Shown one piece after another: positions 8,677 to 19,693 of a stretch of DNA of 64,000 nt; positions within the stretch are counted from its first letter, which is position 1, and each line of letters begins with the position of its first letter. Origin of the DNA: Datisca glomerata. Its lineage: Eukaryota; Streptophyta; Magnoliopsida; Cucurbitales; Datiscaceae. Position numbers and translations under genes: made by a program. The stretch lies in contig QANY01013836.1 of assembly GCA_003255025.1 (NCBI GenBank), forward strand, positions 39,178 to 103,177. The letters run 5' to 3'. Under the pieces are notes generated by a model, which saw only the letters and a program-made list of their open reading frames with translations, made no database searches and had not been told where the DNA came from.

Positions 8677-9924
8677 GAATTTGATATTCATGATGATAAT
8701 TGAGCATTCAATTTTTTCAGTTTCACAAAATCATTAATAGTTCTTAACTTGACAGAATTTAGATCTAAATCTCATGGCATATATGTTATTTCTTCCGGCT
8801 TTCGAAAAGTACCCTTTCTTCCACACGCCCATCTAATATCTTTATCACTTTTTCCAGCACCAAAATCCAAATTGGGATATTTTCTTGCAAATATTTTTTT
8901 TTCTTTGATATGGAAATATCCTTCTCTTTCTAAAGTTTAAGTTTCCTTATGATTACTTTTGGAAAGGTAAGCATTGCTGCTATCTTCAAATGAGAAGATT
9001 TTTTATGTGTTTGTCTCCTTCTTTGTGTGTTTTGTGTAAATGTAATTTTTAGAGTTTGAATATTCTATTCCTGCGTTGCCCTTTATCTTCAGCCTCAGGT
9101 TTATGTAATTGTTCGTTGCTACTGTTTGATTTTGTTGGGTGAAGCACTGTTCAGTGGATATGTTATGTTGTTAAGTATGGATTTTAGTGGTGCAAATAAG
9201 AAGAAAACTGTTTCCTGGTTTCATGTGGTTTTCGCTATTCCCAGAGTGTTATGGATTCAAAGAAATTGGAAGGATTTGTGAAGACTCGAGGACAGAAATA
9301 ATAGTTTTATGGAAGAAAGTCAAGTTGCTGTTTTCTTCATGTTACACTCTTGGTTTTGTTTTTTTATGTTTTCAGTTTGTTACTTTATTAGAGTTTGAAT
9401 TAGTTATTTAGTGTTTAAATGTGCAATGTATGATTTATATTTACGTTACTTTGTGATTAAATGTGCAATATATGTTTATACAGTTACTTTATAAGAGAGT
9501 TTGAATTAGCATATATGTGCAATATATGTACCAACTCCACGTTAGACTCTAGGTTATGTTTTTATATATTTTGAGTTTGCTACTTTATAAGAGAGTTTGA
9601 ATTAGTTATCTTGTGATATCTCTTTCTCCTCCATATTAAAAATTCATTTTCACGTCCTAGAGATAGTGCACAAAACTGAATTATGCTAATTTGGTGGATA
9701 TGATCATATTTCAAACCATTTTAAAACTATATACTTTTGAGTTAATCACCTTTTCAAACTATTTTAAATTTGATTTAACTAGGAAGATGCCCGTACTATG
9801 CACGGTTTTCTGAAGAAAAATATGTAAATATTATTTATTTAAAGTTCTCATAATATTTATTTTCGAATTAATAAATTTTGAATGTAATAAAATAATTAAC
9901 TCAAAAGTATATAGTTACTTTAAG
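8677..9924. other. AT-rich interval with a duplicated ~75-bp segment
   Basis: 9341-9410 and 9541-9613 share GTTA(C/G)ACTCT(T/A)GGTT, AGTTTG(T/C)TACTTTAT and GAGTTTGAATTAGTTAT. At about 9788-9806 is the imperfect palindrome GCCCGTACTATGCACGG. A minus-strand stretch at 8755-8880 reads 'CGRKGTFRKPEEITYM' but stops on both sides; it is not assignable to a gene. Confidence 0.45.
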
Positions 9925-9929
9925 CTTAC
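9925..9929. repeat. Target-site duplication, left copy (CTTAC)
   Basis: CTTAC at 9925-9929 directly before the 5' LTR is repeated at 20171-20175 directly after the 3' LTR, as expected for a 5-bp integrase stagger. Confidence 0.9.
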
Positions 9930-10390
9930 TGAACATGGGGAAATCGTCATCAAAGACACGTATACAAAAAGGACCCAATCGGGAGAGAATGCAAGGATCA
10001 CCTACGGGGCAGAACGGGATAAGCTGAATTAAAAAATAAAGGACATGATCGTACAACGAAGCTCCGCTCAGCAGTTACAGCCGAATTTCATAAATCTTGG
10101 AGAATATACTTAGAATTTCCTCATTATGACTTTAAATTCCCTAAATCTGATTATAATCTCCCAATTGGATTATATTTTCCCAAAATACGGTGAATATTCC
10201 ATTTATAAAAAGATATTTACATTTTTGAAGATAAGACTAGTTCTTGGGAATGGCCTATAAATAGAGATTAATTGTAAGCTAAATGAAATTGAGAAAAAAC
10301 CAGTCCAGAATCATTTTTCTCTGAGTGTTATTACTTTAATCTCTCATACTTTTCCATTGTTTTCAAGAGTTTGTGGAAAAATTATTCACA
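9930..10390 (+). repeat. 5' LTR of the Tat/Retand-like element
   Basis: Starts TGAACATGGGG, ends TTATTCACA. Aligns along its full length with 19694-20170 (shared GGAGAGAATGCAAGGATCAC, AATAAAGGACATGAT, AAGATAAGACTAGTTCTTG). Contains the TATA box TATAAATA at 10256-10263, about 130 bp before the LTR end. Confidence 0.93.
10256..10263 (+). promoter_or_regulatory. LTR TATA box
   Basis: CCTATAAATAGAG; the equivalent in the 3' LTR is TATAAATA at 20036-20043. Both copies are preserved although the flanks have diverged. It is the expected Pol II core promoter for the genomic RNA. Confidence 0.75.
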
Positions 10391-10420
10391 TTTTAGTGCT
10401 TTCATTCGAGAGTGAGTAAA
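10391..10420 (+). promoter_or_regulatory. Leader just inside the 5' LTR (primer-site region)
   Basis: TTTTAGTGCTTTCATTCGAG follows the LTR immediately, where the minus-strand primer binds. The same motif, slightly changed, follows the antisense LTR at 7896. I do not assign the tRNA. Confidence 0.5.
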
Positions 10421-11480
10421 AATGCTTCCAAAAAACCAAATAATGCCTAGAACCAAGTCAAACACTACCCTTAACAAAGGCAACGAGACTGGGAATGGGG
10501 ACGATCATGTCAACCAACCTGCTCCCCCGGACGATCATGTCAGACTATCCTAAAAAGAATGCAAGAGATGGAGCAAAGGAAACATGAAACGCTGCACAAC
10601 GCGTGAAAAACTATGCAAGAACAGATCAATGCACTACAATGAGACTTTGCACAGATACGTGCAGAAGTTAGCCAACATACCAATCATGAGGAATGAGAAA
10701 ATCATTCAGAAGGAGGAGGACATGAAATTGGATGCGTTCAGAATGAAAACAGCATGAACGTGCAGAATGAACACGTGGAAGTCCAGTCCCAATTCCATGA
10801 GAAAAAGGCAGCGAGAGAAGCTCATCTGCCAAAAGTCGTAACGGAAGCAGCAATGGAAGAAATGCTCGAAAGAAAGATCATGGAGCTGAGGAATCTGGGG
10901 AGTACGGGAAAGGAAGATCTTGAGTCACTCACCAGAACCCCATTGAGTTCAGAGATCCTGATGGCCCCAATACTGAAAACGATTGTGGTGCCTAAATTCA
11001 AGTGCTATGAAGGAAGGTGTGATCCAGTAGACCATCATAGATGCTTTAAGCAAGTTGTGGTGTTATATCAACCCGATGATGCGCTGATGTGCCGAATATT
11101 TCCTACTAGCCTGGACACAACTACTCTCAAATGGTATCATTCGCTTCCCGTTCATTCAGTTACTAACTTTACTATCATGTCTAGTGTCTTTTTGGATTAA
11201 TACTCTACATGTACGGTGATGGAAAATTTGAAAAGAGAAGAGCCGAAACGACAAAGTGAAAAAGAAGTTCATCACAGAGAGAAGCGTGATAACGGGAAAC
11301 AACTATTGTGAATAGTTTACACCATTATCGCATTGACTGAACATGAAGGAACTACCAAGAAAGAAAGGGAAGTGTACTGTAAGAAACCAACGCTGGAGGA
11401 GAACTGGGAACGGGGAAGTTCCTCAAACGACAACGAGAATTTCCTGCATATATTTGATGACTAAGATCTTGAGCATGATG
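10421..11480 (+). pseudogene. gag of the Tat/Retand-like element
   Basis: Translation can start at ATG 10421 ('MLPKNQIMPRTKSNTT'), but stops interrupt it early (for example the TAA at 10551 and the TGA near 10754). The best open part, 10754-11200, has a coiled-coil/acidic N-terminal part ('EEMLERKIMELRNLG') and then the gag domain: 'VPKFKCYEGRCDPVDHHRC', 'DDALMCRIFPTSLDTTTLKW'. It ends at TAA 11198-11200. After that a Lys/Glu-rich stretch ('KREEPKRQSEKEVHHREKR') continues toward the protease. Gag would build the particle that packages element RNA. No zinc knuckle was seen. Confidence 0.85.
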
Positions 11481-11962
11481 GGTGCCACAACGACGCCCTA
11501 CTTATTTTGATACAGGTCGGGAACTGCTTGCTGAGAAGGGTATTGATTGATGACGGAAGTGCCGTCAATATTCTCCATCGTTCAACACTCAAAAATATGT
11601 TTATAGGAGATCGACAACTGCAAGGCCCCTCAAAGCTGCTGATAGGCTTCAACGGGAGAATTAGCTACTCAGAAGGGATAATTATCCTTCTAGTTAGTGT
11701 CGAGCTATTCAATTGCCTCACAGAGTTTGTGGTGCTAGATACGTCGTCCCCCTATAATGCCATCCTGGGGAGAACCTGGTTGTATAAGGTGAAAGTTGTT
11801 CCGTCAACCTACTACCAGGTGTTAATATACTCGTCTCCTAATGGGATCAAGAGCATCAAGGGTGATCAAGCTGTTACCCGTATCTACGATGTAACTGCAC
11901 TAGAATCAACAAGAAAGAAGACAACTGAAAAGAAAATGGAGGAGTCGACGGAAGAACAATAA
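11480..11962 (+). pseudogene. Aspartic protease region
   Basis: Frame 11507-11962 reads 'VGNCLLRRVLIDDGSAVNIL' with the pepsin-like active-site motif as IDDGSA (D-x-G-S form common in Tat elements), a flap-like region and 'YNAILGRTWLYKVKVVPSTY', the conserved ILGR block. It then becomes Lys/Glu-rich and ends at TAA 11960-11962. Protease matures the Gag-Pol precursor. Upstream residues 'HDGCHNDALLILIQ' are in the same frame after the TAA at 11461-11463. Confidence 0.8.
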
Positions 11963-12129
11963 CAATCACAAGAGGACGGCAGGTAAGGCTGAGATACGAA
12001 GCGGGGGAAGAAACTCAACCCATCTGCTTAGATGAAGAGACACAGAAAATGATCAACATTACGGCCTACCTCGTGCGAGCAGAAAATGAATGATTGAAAT
12101 AATTTCTACAGAGAAACAAATACATTTTT

Positions 12130-13400
12130 GCAACCACGACCTAGGAAATGTTAGGTATACCTAAAAATATAATATGTCATAAGCTCAATACAGATCCTAC
12201 TGTCAAGTCGTTAAAACAACGAGCGGAATATGGCCATAAAAGAAGAAGTAGACAAGTTCTTAAAAACTGGCTTCATTAGAGAGGTAGATTACCTAGAGTG
12301 GCTTGCCAACATCGTCATGGTGAATAAGAAAATGGGAAATGGAGAATCTGCATAGACTTTACAGATTTGAATAAAGCTTGCTAAGAATAGACCAGATGGT
12401 AGATTCCACATTGTCACATTGGGAAATGAGCTTCTAAGTTTCATGGATGCCTTCTCCGAGTATAACCAAGTGAAAATGTTCAAACCCGATCAGGAAAAGA
12501 CGTCTTTTATAACTGAACATGGTACTTTCTGTTAAAAAGTAATGTCTTTCGGTTTGAAAAATGTAAGTGCCAATTACCAAAGGTTGGTAAAGAAAATCTT
12601 TTGAGAACAGATTTGGAAAGCCATGGAGGTCTATATGGACGATATTCTAATTAAGAGTTGTAAACGGGAAGACCAAATCAAGAACCACGATGAAACTTTT
12701 TCAATCCTAAGGAAAAGCTCCATGAAATTAAACCTAGAAAAATGCATCTTCAGAGTGGCAACGGGAAAATTCTTAGGTCACTCGGTCACTCAACGAGGAA
12801 TCGAGGTCAACCCAGATTAGGTGAAAGCCATCATGGAGATGAAGTCTCCTCGGAACCGAAAAGATATATAAGGCTTAATAGGGAGATTAGCAGCGCTAAA
12901 CAGATTCATTTTAAGATCAACAGACAAATGCAAGCACTCTTTCGCAAAGCTAAGGAAAATTTTCACGGATGGATGGGACAAACAATGCGAAGAGGCATTC
13001 AACAGAATTAAGGGATTTTTGACAACTCTACCATTGTTATCAAAACCAATACCTGGAGAACAACTATTTTTGTATGTAGCCGTATCATAAACAGTTGTTA
13101 GTGTTGTTTTAATCAGAAAAGAGGAAAGGAGACAAAGACCCGTATATTTCATGAGAAAAAACTTGGCGGTAGCTAAGACTCGCTACAAAAGGATGGAGAA
13201 ACTAATACTGGCCATTGTGATGACAACAAGGAAACTAAGGCCCTATTTCCAAGAACATAGCATAAAGTGCGGACATATTCACCAATCAGAAGCCTATTAA
13301 ACTCACCTAAAGTCAGCGGAAGGATGGCGAAGTGGGCAATAAAACTGAGCTAATATGAAATCCATTACGAGCCAAGGATCTCAATTAAAGGACAAGTTTT
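12130..13400 (+). pseudogene. Reverse transcriptase and connected RNase H
   Basis: RT blocks are recognisable across several frames: 'EMLGIPKNIICHKLN'-type start near 12150, 'CIDFTDLNKAC' near 12350, 'FMDAFSEYNQVKMFKPDQEK' near 12440-12500, 'KVMSFGLKN' near 12540, and the catalytic box YMDD at 12632-12643, which is intact in the open frame 12623-12820 ('MEVYMDDILIKSCKRED', 'MKLNLEKCIFRVATGKFLG'). A connection/RNase H region follows to about 13400 ('RPVYFMRKNLAVAKTRY'). Stops at 12818-12820 and elsewhere plus frameshifts make it non-functional. Confidence 0.88.
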
Positions 13401-13821
13401 AGCTTACTTCATAGCGGATTTCACCAGTGACAAAAAGGAAGTTGGCAATGGATCATAGGCAACTGGAGAAAGCGGAACATAGGAACTATATGTTGATGAA
13501 GTCGGAGCGGGAGTGGTCCAACGAACCGCGTTCATAAAGACAATGGAGCACTCCATCTCATTCTCGTTCAATGCCTCAAATAATGAATTGGAGTACGACG
13601 CTTTGATTACGAGAGTCTCCCTGCTAAAGGAATTGGAGGTAAATGGTGTAAAAGTATTCAGTGATTCGATGTTAATTATGAAACAGGTCACTGAATCAGC
13701 TAAAAATTTAAGAAATCCATCAGATCCCAAGAGTGGAAAACAGGCACGTGGATGCATTGGAAAACTTGTGATCTTTATTGCGATTCTCGCGCAAGTGGAA
13801 TATGCCGGTCGAATTTCTTGA
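13400..13821 (+). pseudogene. Second RNase H (archaeal-type), Tat lineage
   Basis: Open frame 13513-13821 gives 'SISFSFNASNNELEYDAL' (E-x-E...A/L helix), 'KELEVNGVKVFSDSMLIMKQ' (strand with the SDS aspartate). This spacing fits the additional RNase H domain that marks Tat-lineage elements downstream of the usual RT-RNase H. Preceding residues 'ELYVDEVGAGVVQRTA' give the first-strand GAG motif, although the usual 'DGS' aspartate is not clear. Stops precede it at about 13457 and 13481. Confidence 0.75.
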
Positions 13822-13969
13822 AAAGTTAAGTATCATGTCAAAGAAGGTAGCGGGTGTGGAAGTGGATAAAGAACCAAGATGGCAAGATGATGCGATCCGC
13901 TATTTGAAAGAAGGAATGTAACCGCATGACAAACTTTGTGCAAAGAAAAAACTGCAACAGAGTGCCAGG

Positions 13970-15093
13970 TACTGCTTAATTAACAGATCATTATATAGGC
14001 GATCATTTTCATGACCATATCTGAAGTGCCTACTGGGAAAGGAAGTTCAGTACGTGTTAGCTGAAATTCATGAACGGTTATGCAGAAATCATACTGGGGG
14101 AAGATCTTTAGCTCACAAAGTGCTAAACAAGGGATAATACTGGTAAAAAATGCACCAAGACGCCAAACAGTATGCAAGGAAATATGATGAGTGTCAGCAT
14201 TTTGCATCCATAATCAAAATGGCCCCTGGTGAACTCAATACCGTAGCAAGACCTTGGCCGTTCATGCAGTGGGCTCTAGACATTGTTGGACCACTCCCCA
14301 TGGCGCCAACTAAAAAATGCTTCGTGTTGGGTGGAGCGGATTACTTCACTAAATGGATTGAGGCTTAAGGCTTCACCAGGATTTGTGAGGAAGAAGTAAA
14401 GGGATTTATGTGGAAGAACATAATGTGCCGGTATTAGATTCCCCGGGTTCTTGTTTCTGACAACAGACTTCAGTTCACAGGAAGAATGGTGAAGGCCTTT
14501 TGTGAGGACTTGAAAATCATCAACCAGTTCTCTACACCCTACTATCCAGAAAGAAATGGGCAAGCTGAGAGGTCAAGATGAATTATACTCAATAATATGA
14601 AGAAACGTCAAGGGTCAGCCATGGGAAAGTGGTTTGAGGAATTTCCAGTAGTGCTATGGAAGTACAGAACAACTTCGAGAGAAGCAACGGGCGAGACACC
14701 ATTCACCCTAGCCTATGGAATGGAAGAAAATATTCGTGGAAATTGGAAGCCCCACAATGAAATCAAAACTAACTGAGCAGTAAAATGAAGAATTTATGAA
14801 GTAGAATCTCGATCTATTTGAAGAAAGAAGAGAGGTGGCACTCATCTGAATGGCTAGCTATAATCAAAAGACAAAAGCCTACTTTCAGAGAAGAATAAAA
14901 AATGGGAGTTTCAGAAAGGAGATCTAGTTCTGAAATGGGTCTTCCAAACAAAAGAAAAGTTCGAGCCAACCTGTGAAGGTTCATATATTGTTAAAGGGAT
15001 ATGCAACAACCGATACTATCACCTGGCAACCAAATAAGGAACAGAATGGGCAAAACCATGGAACGTCATATATCTGAAAAAGTATTTTGTTTA
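13970..15093 (+). pseudogene. Integrase of the Tat/Retand-like element
   Basis: Zinc-binding HHCC region near 14070-14205: 'EIHERLCRNHTGGRSLAHKV', then 'ARKYDECQHFA', where the first Cys of the CxxC pair is Tyr. Catalytic core: 'MQWALDIVGPLPMAPTKK' (first Asp, about 14280), 'PRVLVSDNRLQF' (second Asp, about 14450), 'PYYPERNGQAERSR' (Glu, about 14565). C-terminal region 'FRKGDLVLKWVFQTKEK' and 'PWNVIYLKKYFV' to TAA at 15091-15093. Stops at 14366, about 14436, 14578 and further downstream break the frame. Confidence 0.88.
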
Positions 15094-15559
15094 AATTCTT
15101 AAAATGTTATCATGGTGAATATGTTTTCCCGTGATTTTTTTCCACAATTGTTTTTCACATAAAAACTTATGTCAAGTCTATCCCTCGTCTCTCTAAATAA
15201 AATGTGGAAAATAAACAAAGGAGTATGAGAAAATGTGGAAATTAAAAGTCGACGGTCTTGAGACCTAAGCCCTTGAGACCTAAGCCCTTGAGAGCGGGAA
15301 AATCCTATTATGTAAAATGTGGAAAACAGAAAAAGGAGTACAAGAAAACAAACAATGAGGCAAACAAAGCAATGAAATATGAGGAAACAAAGCAAGCAAG
15401 CAACGAAATATGATAAAGTAAACAAACTCAAAGGAATTAGAAGCGGGACAAGAAGTCCCAAAATGAGAGCTATCCATTCCCACGAAGAAATTGAAAAAAA
15501 TGAAGTCTTTCGAAATCGAATAACATGGAAGACGGATGAACTAAAGCATTGTAAACGGA

Positions 15560-16804
15560 ATTCCTTTTTTAAGATTGCTAATACATAAATCCCTAAGTAC
15601 AAAAGTTTGAATTGTTTACTAGTTTTAGTGGAAGCATTCACCTCAGCTTGGGATTCTGGGGCATCTTCTAGAGGAACTTTGGGAGGATTTTTTTCCTGCC
15701 CATCCTTGTAACCCACACGATAGAGCTTCTTATCATCCTTATAAAAAAGGGCATGAAAGACGTCTTTCGCTTCTCTCTCTCTCTCTCTCCGCTCAGCCTC
15801 TTCCCGGGCCAACTCAACAGCAGCCAGTCTTTCCTCAATGATCTTCAGATTGTTACCAGAAATATCTAGGAATCTTCAGACTCCTCTAAAGCTTTCTTGG
15901 TGGCCTTCAATGAGTCCTCCATCCTAGCATGCTCCATAGCAGCTATCACCACTATGCTATGGAGGTCGACCTCACTCTTCTTTACCGATCAATCTAAACT
16001 TGGTAACATTCAAGGGTTACATGGCACCTTGAGCTTCCTCCTTCAAATGAGCCAAGCTCCGCTCATTGGCCAGGAAGTGCTCTAGGAGGCCGTTTTGAAA
16101 AATAATGGCTTACAAAGTACATAAAAAAAATAGACATTTGCAAATGCAGAAGACAAGTAATGTAAGGAAATGAGAGAGAAAGAGATAAGAATGGTACCTT
16201 CATCAGGTCGTGGCTTAAAGAACAAAGTTGGTTCCCGACAGATATGTTACTGGCAGTCACCATATCCGCATTAGATTGAACACCCCAGAGCACTATGTGT
16301 GTAGAACGGGGTTCATTGAGGAAGTTCACGGAAGATGGGATCAGAGGGACACCCGTGAAACACATCCACCTCCACTGAGAAGGATCTTCACTTCCTCCTT
16401 CAGAATCGAAAGAGTGGACGTGAACGGGAATGGACTCCCTCTACTCTGACTGTAGGGGAGGAGGAGGAGAAACTGAACGATATGGAGAACCCTCTCCTAG
16501 AGCTGCAAGAGTGGGAGGAATGGCAGGAGAAAACTCTATTGGGGTAGTAGGAACTTCAATGAAAGTGGGATATGGAGTAAGAGCTGCTCGAGAAGATCTC
16601 GGGGCTTCACACCATAGGCGGACATTCCTCTCCTCCTCGACGTCCCCAACTATGGTGCTGCGAAGGCGTCTTGACTTATCTACACTAATGTTAAGTTGTT
16701 GAAGAAAGCATTCCCGCTCTACGTCTTCCCGTTCAGAGTCAGAAGAAATAGAAGTGCTGGAAATAGAAACTGTGGGAATAGAATGAGTATCGGGGATAGG
16801 GATA
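15560..16804 (-). pseudogene. Antisense accessory ORF, C-terminal half
   Basis: Read on the minus strand from 16804: a Ser/Thr/Pro-rich linker ('IPIPDTHSIPTVSISSTS', 'SDSEREDVERECFLQQL'), a stop at 16441, then 'SNADMVTASNISVGNQLC' to a candidate splice donor GTACC at 16197. After about 16085 a coiled coil 'LLEHFLANERSLAHLKEE' and 'MEHARMEDSLKATKKALEES' follow. It ends 'EEAERREREREAKDVFHALF' and 'KKLYRVGYKDGQEKNPPK' near 15650. The C-terminal ALF...GYKD segment matches the fragment at 3550-3847. The role is unknown. Antisense accessory ORFs downstream of pol are reported in Retand-type elements. Confidence 0.7.
16800..16804. repeat. Target duplication GGATA, left copy
   Basis: GGATA (16800-16804) recurs at 18312-18316 on the other side of the 1.5 kb insertion; a sixth base C also matches. 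With one copy removed, the minus-strand reading frame on both sides joins in phase. Confidence 0.8.
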
Positions 16805-18161
16805 CTATTGGGCATTGTGCCCTTAAAGCATGAGTAAAGACATTTTAATTAATTACATTTTTCTTATAATTGTCCTATTGAATTATTATTGAATAATTTG
16901 TATAAATATTTGAAAATTCCATATTTATTAATGAGACTATAATCTTGTATTAGTACGAGGGGATTAAGATCATAGATAATGAATAAAATAATATGTAATA
17001 TATTAAAGTGTGGAATCTTTTATGAATGGTTGCTAGTACGATTCGCTAAGAATTTTGAATGCATGTGATCGAGATCCGGATCACTGAAGTAGATAGACAT
17101 CTTAGTGAAGATATTTTATATAATTAGATCATATATGATAGGACCGATGTGAATTAATATATTTATTAACTTCTCATTTATCATAAAGATTTAATACACA
17201 TCAAATTAGAATTATGAGTTCATGATCCCCGAGCCACCTCTGTACTACACAATCTAGGGTGTGAATGTTTCAGGACATAAGAGAAGGACTAGCTTGGAAA
17301 ATAAATTAAATTTCTAGGGCAAGTATATAATTATGAGATAATTATGTAAAATTAATTAATTAAATTATTTATTATAATTTTCAAAAATCATAATTAAATA
17401 ATTATATCTATTTCTTTTGTATTAATCATCAGTGGGACAGTATATTTGATTTATGAAATAAAAAATATTAAATTTTTATGATATAATAATTTGAATTTGA
17501 ATTAATTAATCTATTATTTTTTAACTAACAGATAAGTTAGTTGAGGGGTGGGATCAGATAAGTTAGTTGAGAGTTAACTGATATCTAGATATTTATCTAA
17601 TTAAAATAAATAACAAATTTAAAAAATTTGTCATGTGGCATGTCGGACTGCCACATGTCATTCACTAATTTTAGAATCAGGGATTGACATGATACATTAT
17701 AGTGCCACATGACACTACAGTAGCACTTGACAAACTGCAGTGTCACACGGCATTGTAGTGTGGCACAGACTACATTGAGTCTCAGTGCAGTGAAACATTT
17801 ATAAATAATTTATTATTTTATGTAAACCCTAAAATCTAATGAGCCTTAACCTGGAATATATATATATATACTATTGGCCACATTGAAGCAATCTGTGTGA
17901 TTAATTGTTAATCAAAGACTAAGTGAATTTTCCAATTTTCTCTCAGAGCTTTGTCACAAAAAGTCCTTCTTCAGATCTTTAGATCTCATGTGTTGAGTAC
18001 ATCTAAAGACATAAAAGTATTCTTGAATTATTCGCCATGCCCACACACGTCCTATTATGTTCGAGTTTTGGCATGGAATCCCAAGTTAGTTGTTAGCGAG
18101 GATGCTTGATAAATTACAAGAGGTATAATTCATTTCTTTACATATCTATGATATGTATGTA

Positions 18162-18200
<39 letters not shown>

Positions 18201-18311
18201 AATGGATCCGATGAGAAAAATTATTTTTTGAAACCTGTGGCGTCGCAATTATTTTCCGATCGATACAATTTTTTAAACTAAATTCTCCACTGCGCGCGCC
18301 GTGATTCCAAC
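16805..18311 (+). mobile_element. 1.5-kb non-coding insertion, probable solo LTR
   Basis: The segment interrupts the antisense accessory ORF exactly between two GGATA copies. It has no ORF, is AT-rich, contains a TATA-like CATTTATAAATAAT near 17797, a (TG)n(TA)n tract at 18155-18198, a 22-bp internal duplication (GATAAGTTAGTTGAG at about 17530 and 17556), and ends TTCCAAC. This fits a solo LTR, probably of a Copia-type element. The termini (C/TATTGGGC...TTCCAAC) are not clean TG...CA, so they have mutated or the class is different. Confidence 0.6.
18155..18198 (+). repeat. (TG)n(TA)n microsatellite
   Basis: TATGTATGTATG, then about ten TG units, then TATATATATATATA. Inside the 1.5 kb insertion. 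Confidence 0.9.
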
Positions 18312-19145
18312 GGATACATCTTGGGTGTTCATGAGAAGATGGCTGAACAGAAGAAGAAGCGACTGGAGCTGCGTCCAGGATAAAAGCTACATTAACTTCC
18401 CTTCGAGGGTTGAGGAGATCGTCCCAGTCATGTCGTCGGATGTTGTAAGCAACAATGATCTTTTCCTTGGATTCCCTGGATAAGTATGGCTTGTTGTTCT
18501 TCTTGTTATCTACAAAAAGGAAAAGCCAAAATTAGAAGAAAGAAAAAGAAATGAAAGGAAAGCAAAAGAAGAAGAACAAAAAATAGGGAACCGAAGCTCC
18601 GACAACTTACTAAAAACTCTCCATTTTCAGGGGATTGTTCAACGACCATCACCTCCCCGCTCCCAATGATCAAGATGACGTCCTGTTTCGAGCCTTTACC
18701 CCTTTTGGGATTGCAGTTATTATTTTCCTCTTGTCTGGACCGGGACGTGGGACAAGATAATAAGATTCGATACTTGACTATATAACAAGCACGGAGCTCG
18801 TTGACACCTAATCTAAACCATATATTCTATTTAGGGCTTCGAAGCCTAAAAGAATCCAATAAAAATTAGGGGTGAACTGAGAAGGAGCCAACCCGATAGT
18901 GTAGAAGAATTCTTACATAAAGGGGGACAAGGGAAGCTTAAAACCTAGGGCTATGTACATCGGACTGAGGGTAATTTGGTAAGGAGCCCTACATTCTAGG
19001 CCCGGATGACCACTCTCTTCTCTTCTAAGCTACAAATAACATCTTGAGGAAAGGCATCTCTATGAGAGGCATTTTAACGGTCGAGTTCAGCTTGGGATCT
19101 AACAAAGGTAACGAGAGGTTTAAACTTTGTATTACGTCTTGCCAT
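18312..19145 (-). pseudogene. Antisense accessory ORF, N-terminal half (PF04195-like)
   Basis: The minus strand begins at ATG 19145: 'MARRNTKFKPLVTFVRSQ'. With frameshifts it then shows 'SPMYIALGFKLPLSPF'-like and 'APSQFTPNFYWILLGFEAL' segments. This resembles the family described as 'putative gypsy type transposon' (PF04195), found in plant Ty3 accessory ORFs. A candidate intron at 18510-18610 (GTAAGT...TTTTTGTAG on the minus strand) separates this from 'NKPYLSRESKEKIIVAYN' and 'NPRREVNVAFILD', which end at the GGATA insertion point. Several stops are present (for example at about 19074). Confidence 0.65.
18510..18610 (-). other. Candidate spliceosomal intron in the accessory ORF
   Basis: On the minus strand: donor GTAAGT at 18610-18605, a long pyrimidine-rich interior, acceptor CTTTTTGTAG ending at 18510; 101 nt. 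Both flanks are protein-like. The frame across the junction is shifted by one base from the best downstream frame, so either a small indel has occurred or a different acceptor is used. Confidence 0.5.
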
Positions 19146-19693
19146 GTCTAAAGAGCTTTAAAAGAAGAAGTGTGCAGAAAAAATTTGTAAATAAGAAGAA
19201 GATGAAAGACTTACAAAGGAAGAAGGTGAAGAAGAAATGAGGAGAAGAGGTCCATAAATAATCAGTGGATTTGAAAAGGAATTGAAAAACACCTTATAAA
19301 TTTTTCAAAACAGGAATTAGAAAGGATGTTTTGTAGGGAGACGTAACTGACAAGATGAAACGTCGCTTGCACTAAGGAATGATAGAGTGACAGCCGGAAA
19401 TTAAAATAAATAATCATGGCACACGCCAATAAAAATCCTTAACTGAGAACGTGAAGACGAAGAGGCAGAGAAATGATGAGAAGTTGTCAGCAAGAACGAG
19501 AGATGAAGCGGCAATTAGGATAAGGTACACGTTTCATTTTACTTAGTAATTATTATCTTTTTCTTATTGCCGATGTTTGCATGTTCCCAATCATCAGTGA
19601 AAAAGATAGAAAAGTCTAATCAAATCCCTCATTAAAGTGCATGTGAACCGAGATTCATCATCCTTACACATCAACAAATACAATTTTATTGAG
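19146..19693. other. Untranslated region before the 3' LTR
   Basis: A/G-rich on the plus strand; no ORF. The polypurine tract is not obvious immediately before TGTAATGGGGGG, although GA-rich tracts lie at 19185-19250. Confidence 0.5.

Noticed and set aside
18301..18483. Plus-strand 60-codon ORF
   Set aside because: It starts in the solo-LTR-like insertion and runs antisense through the accessory ORF exon.
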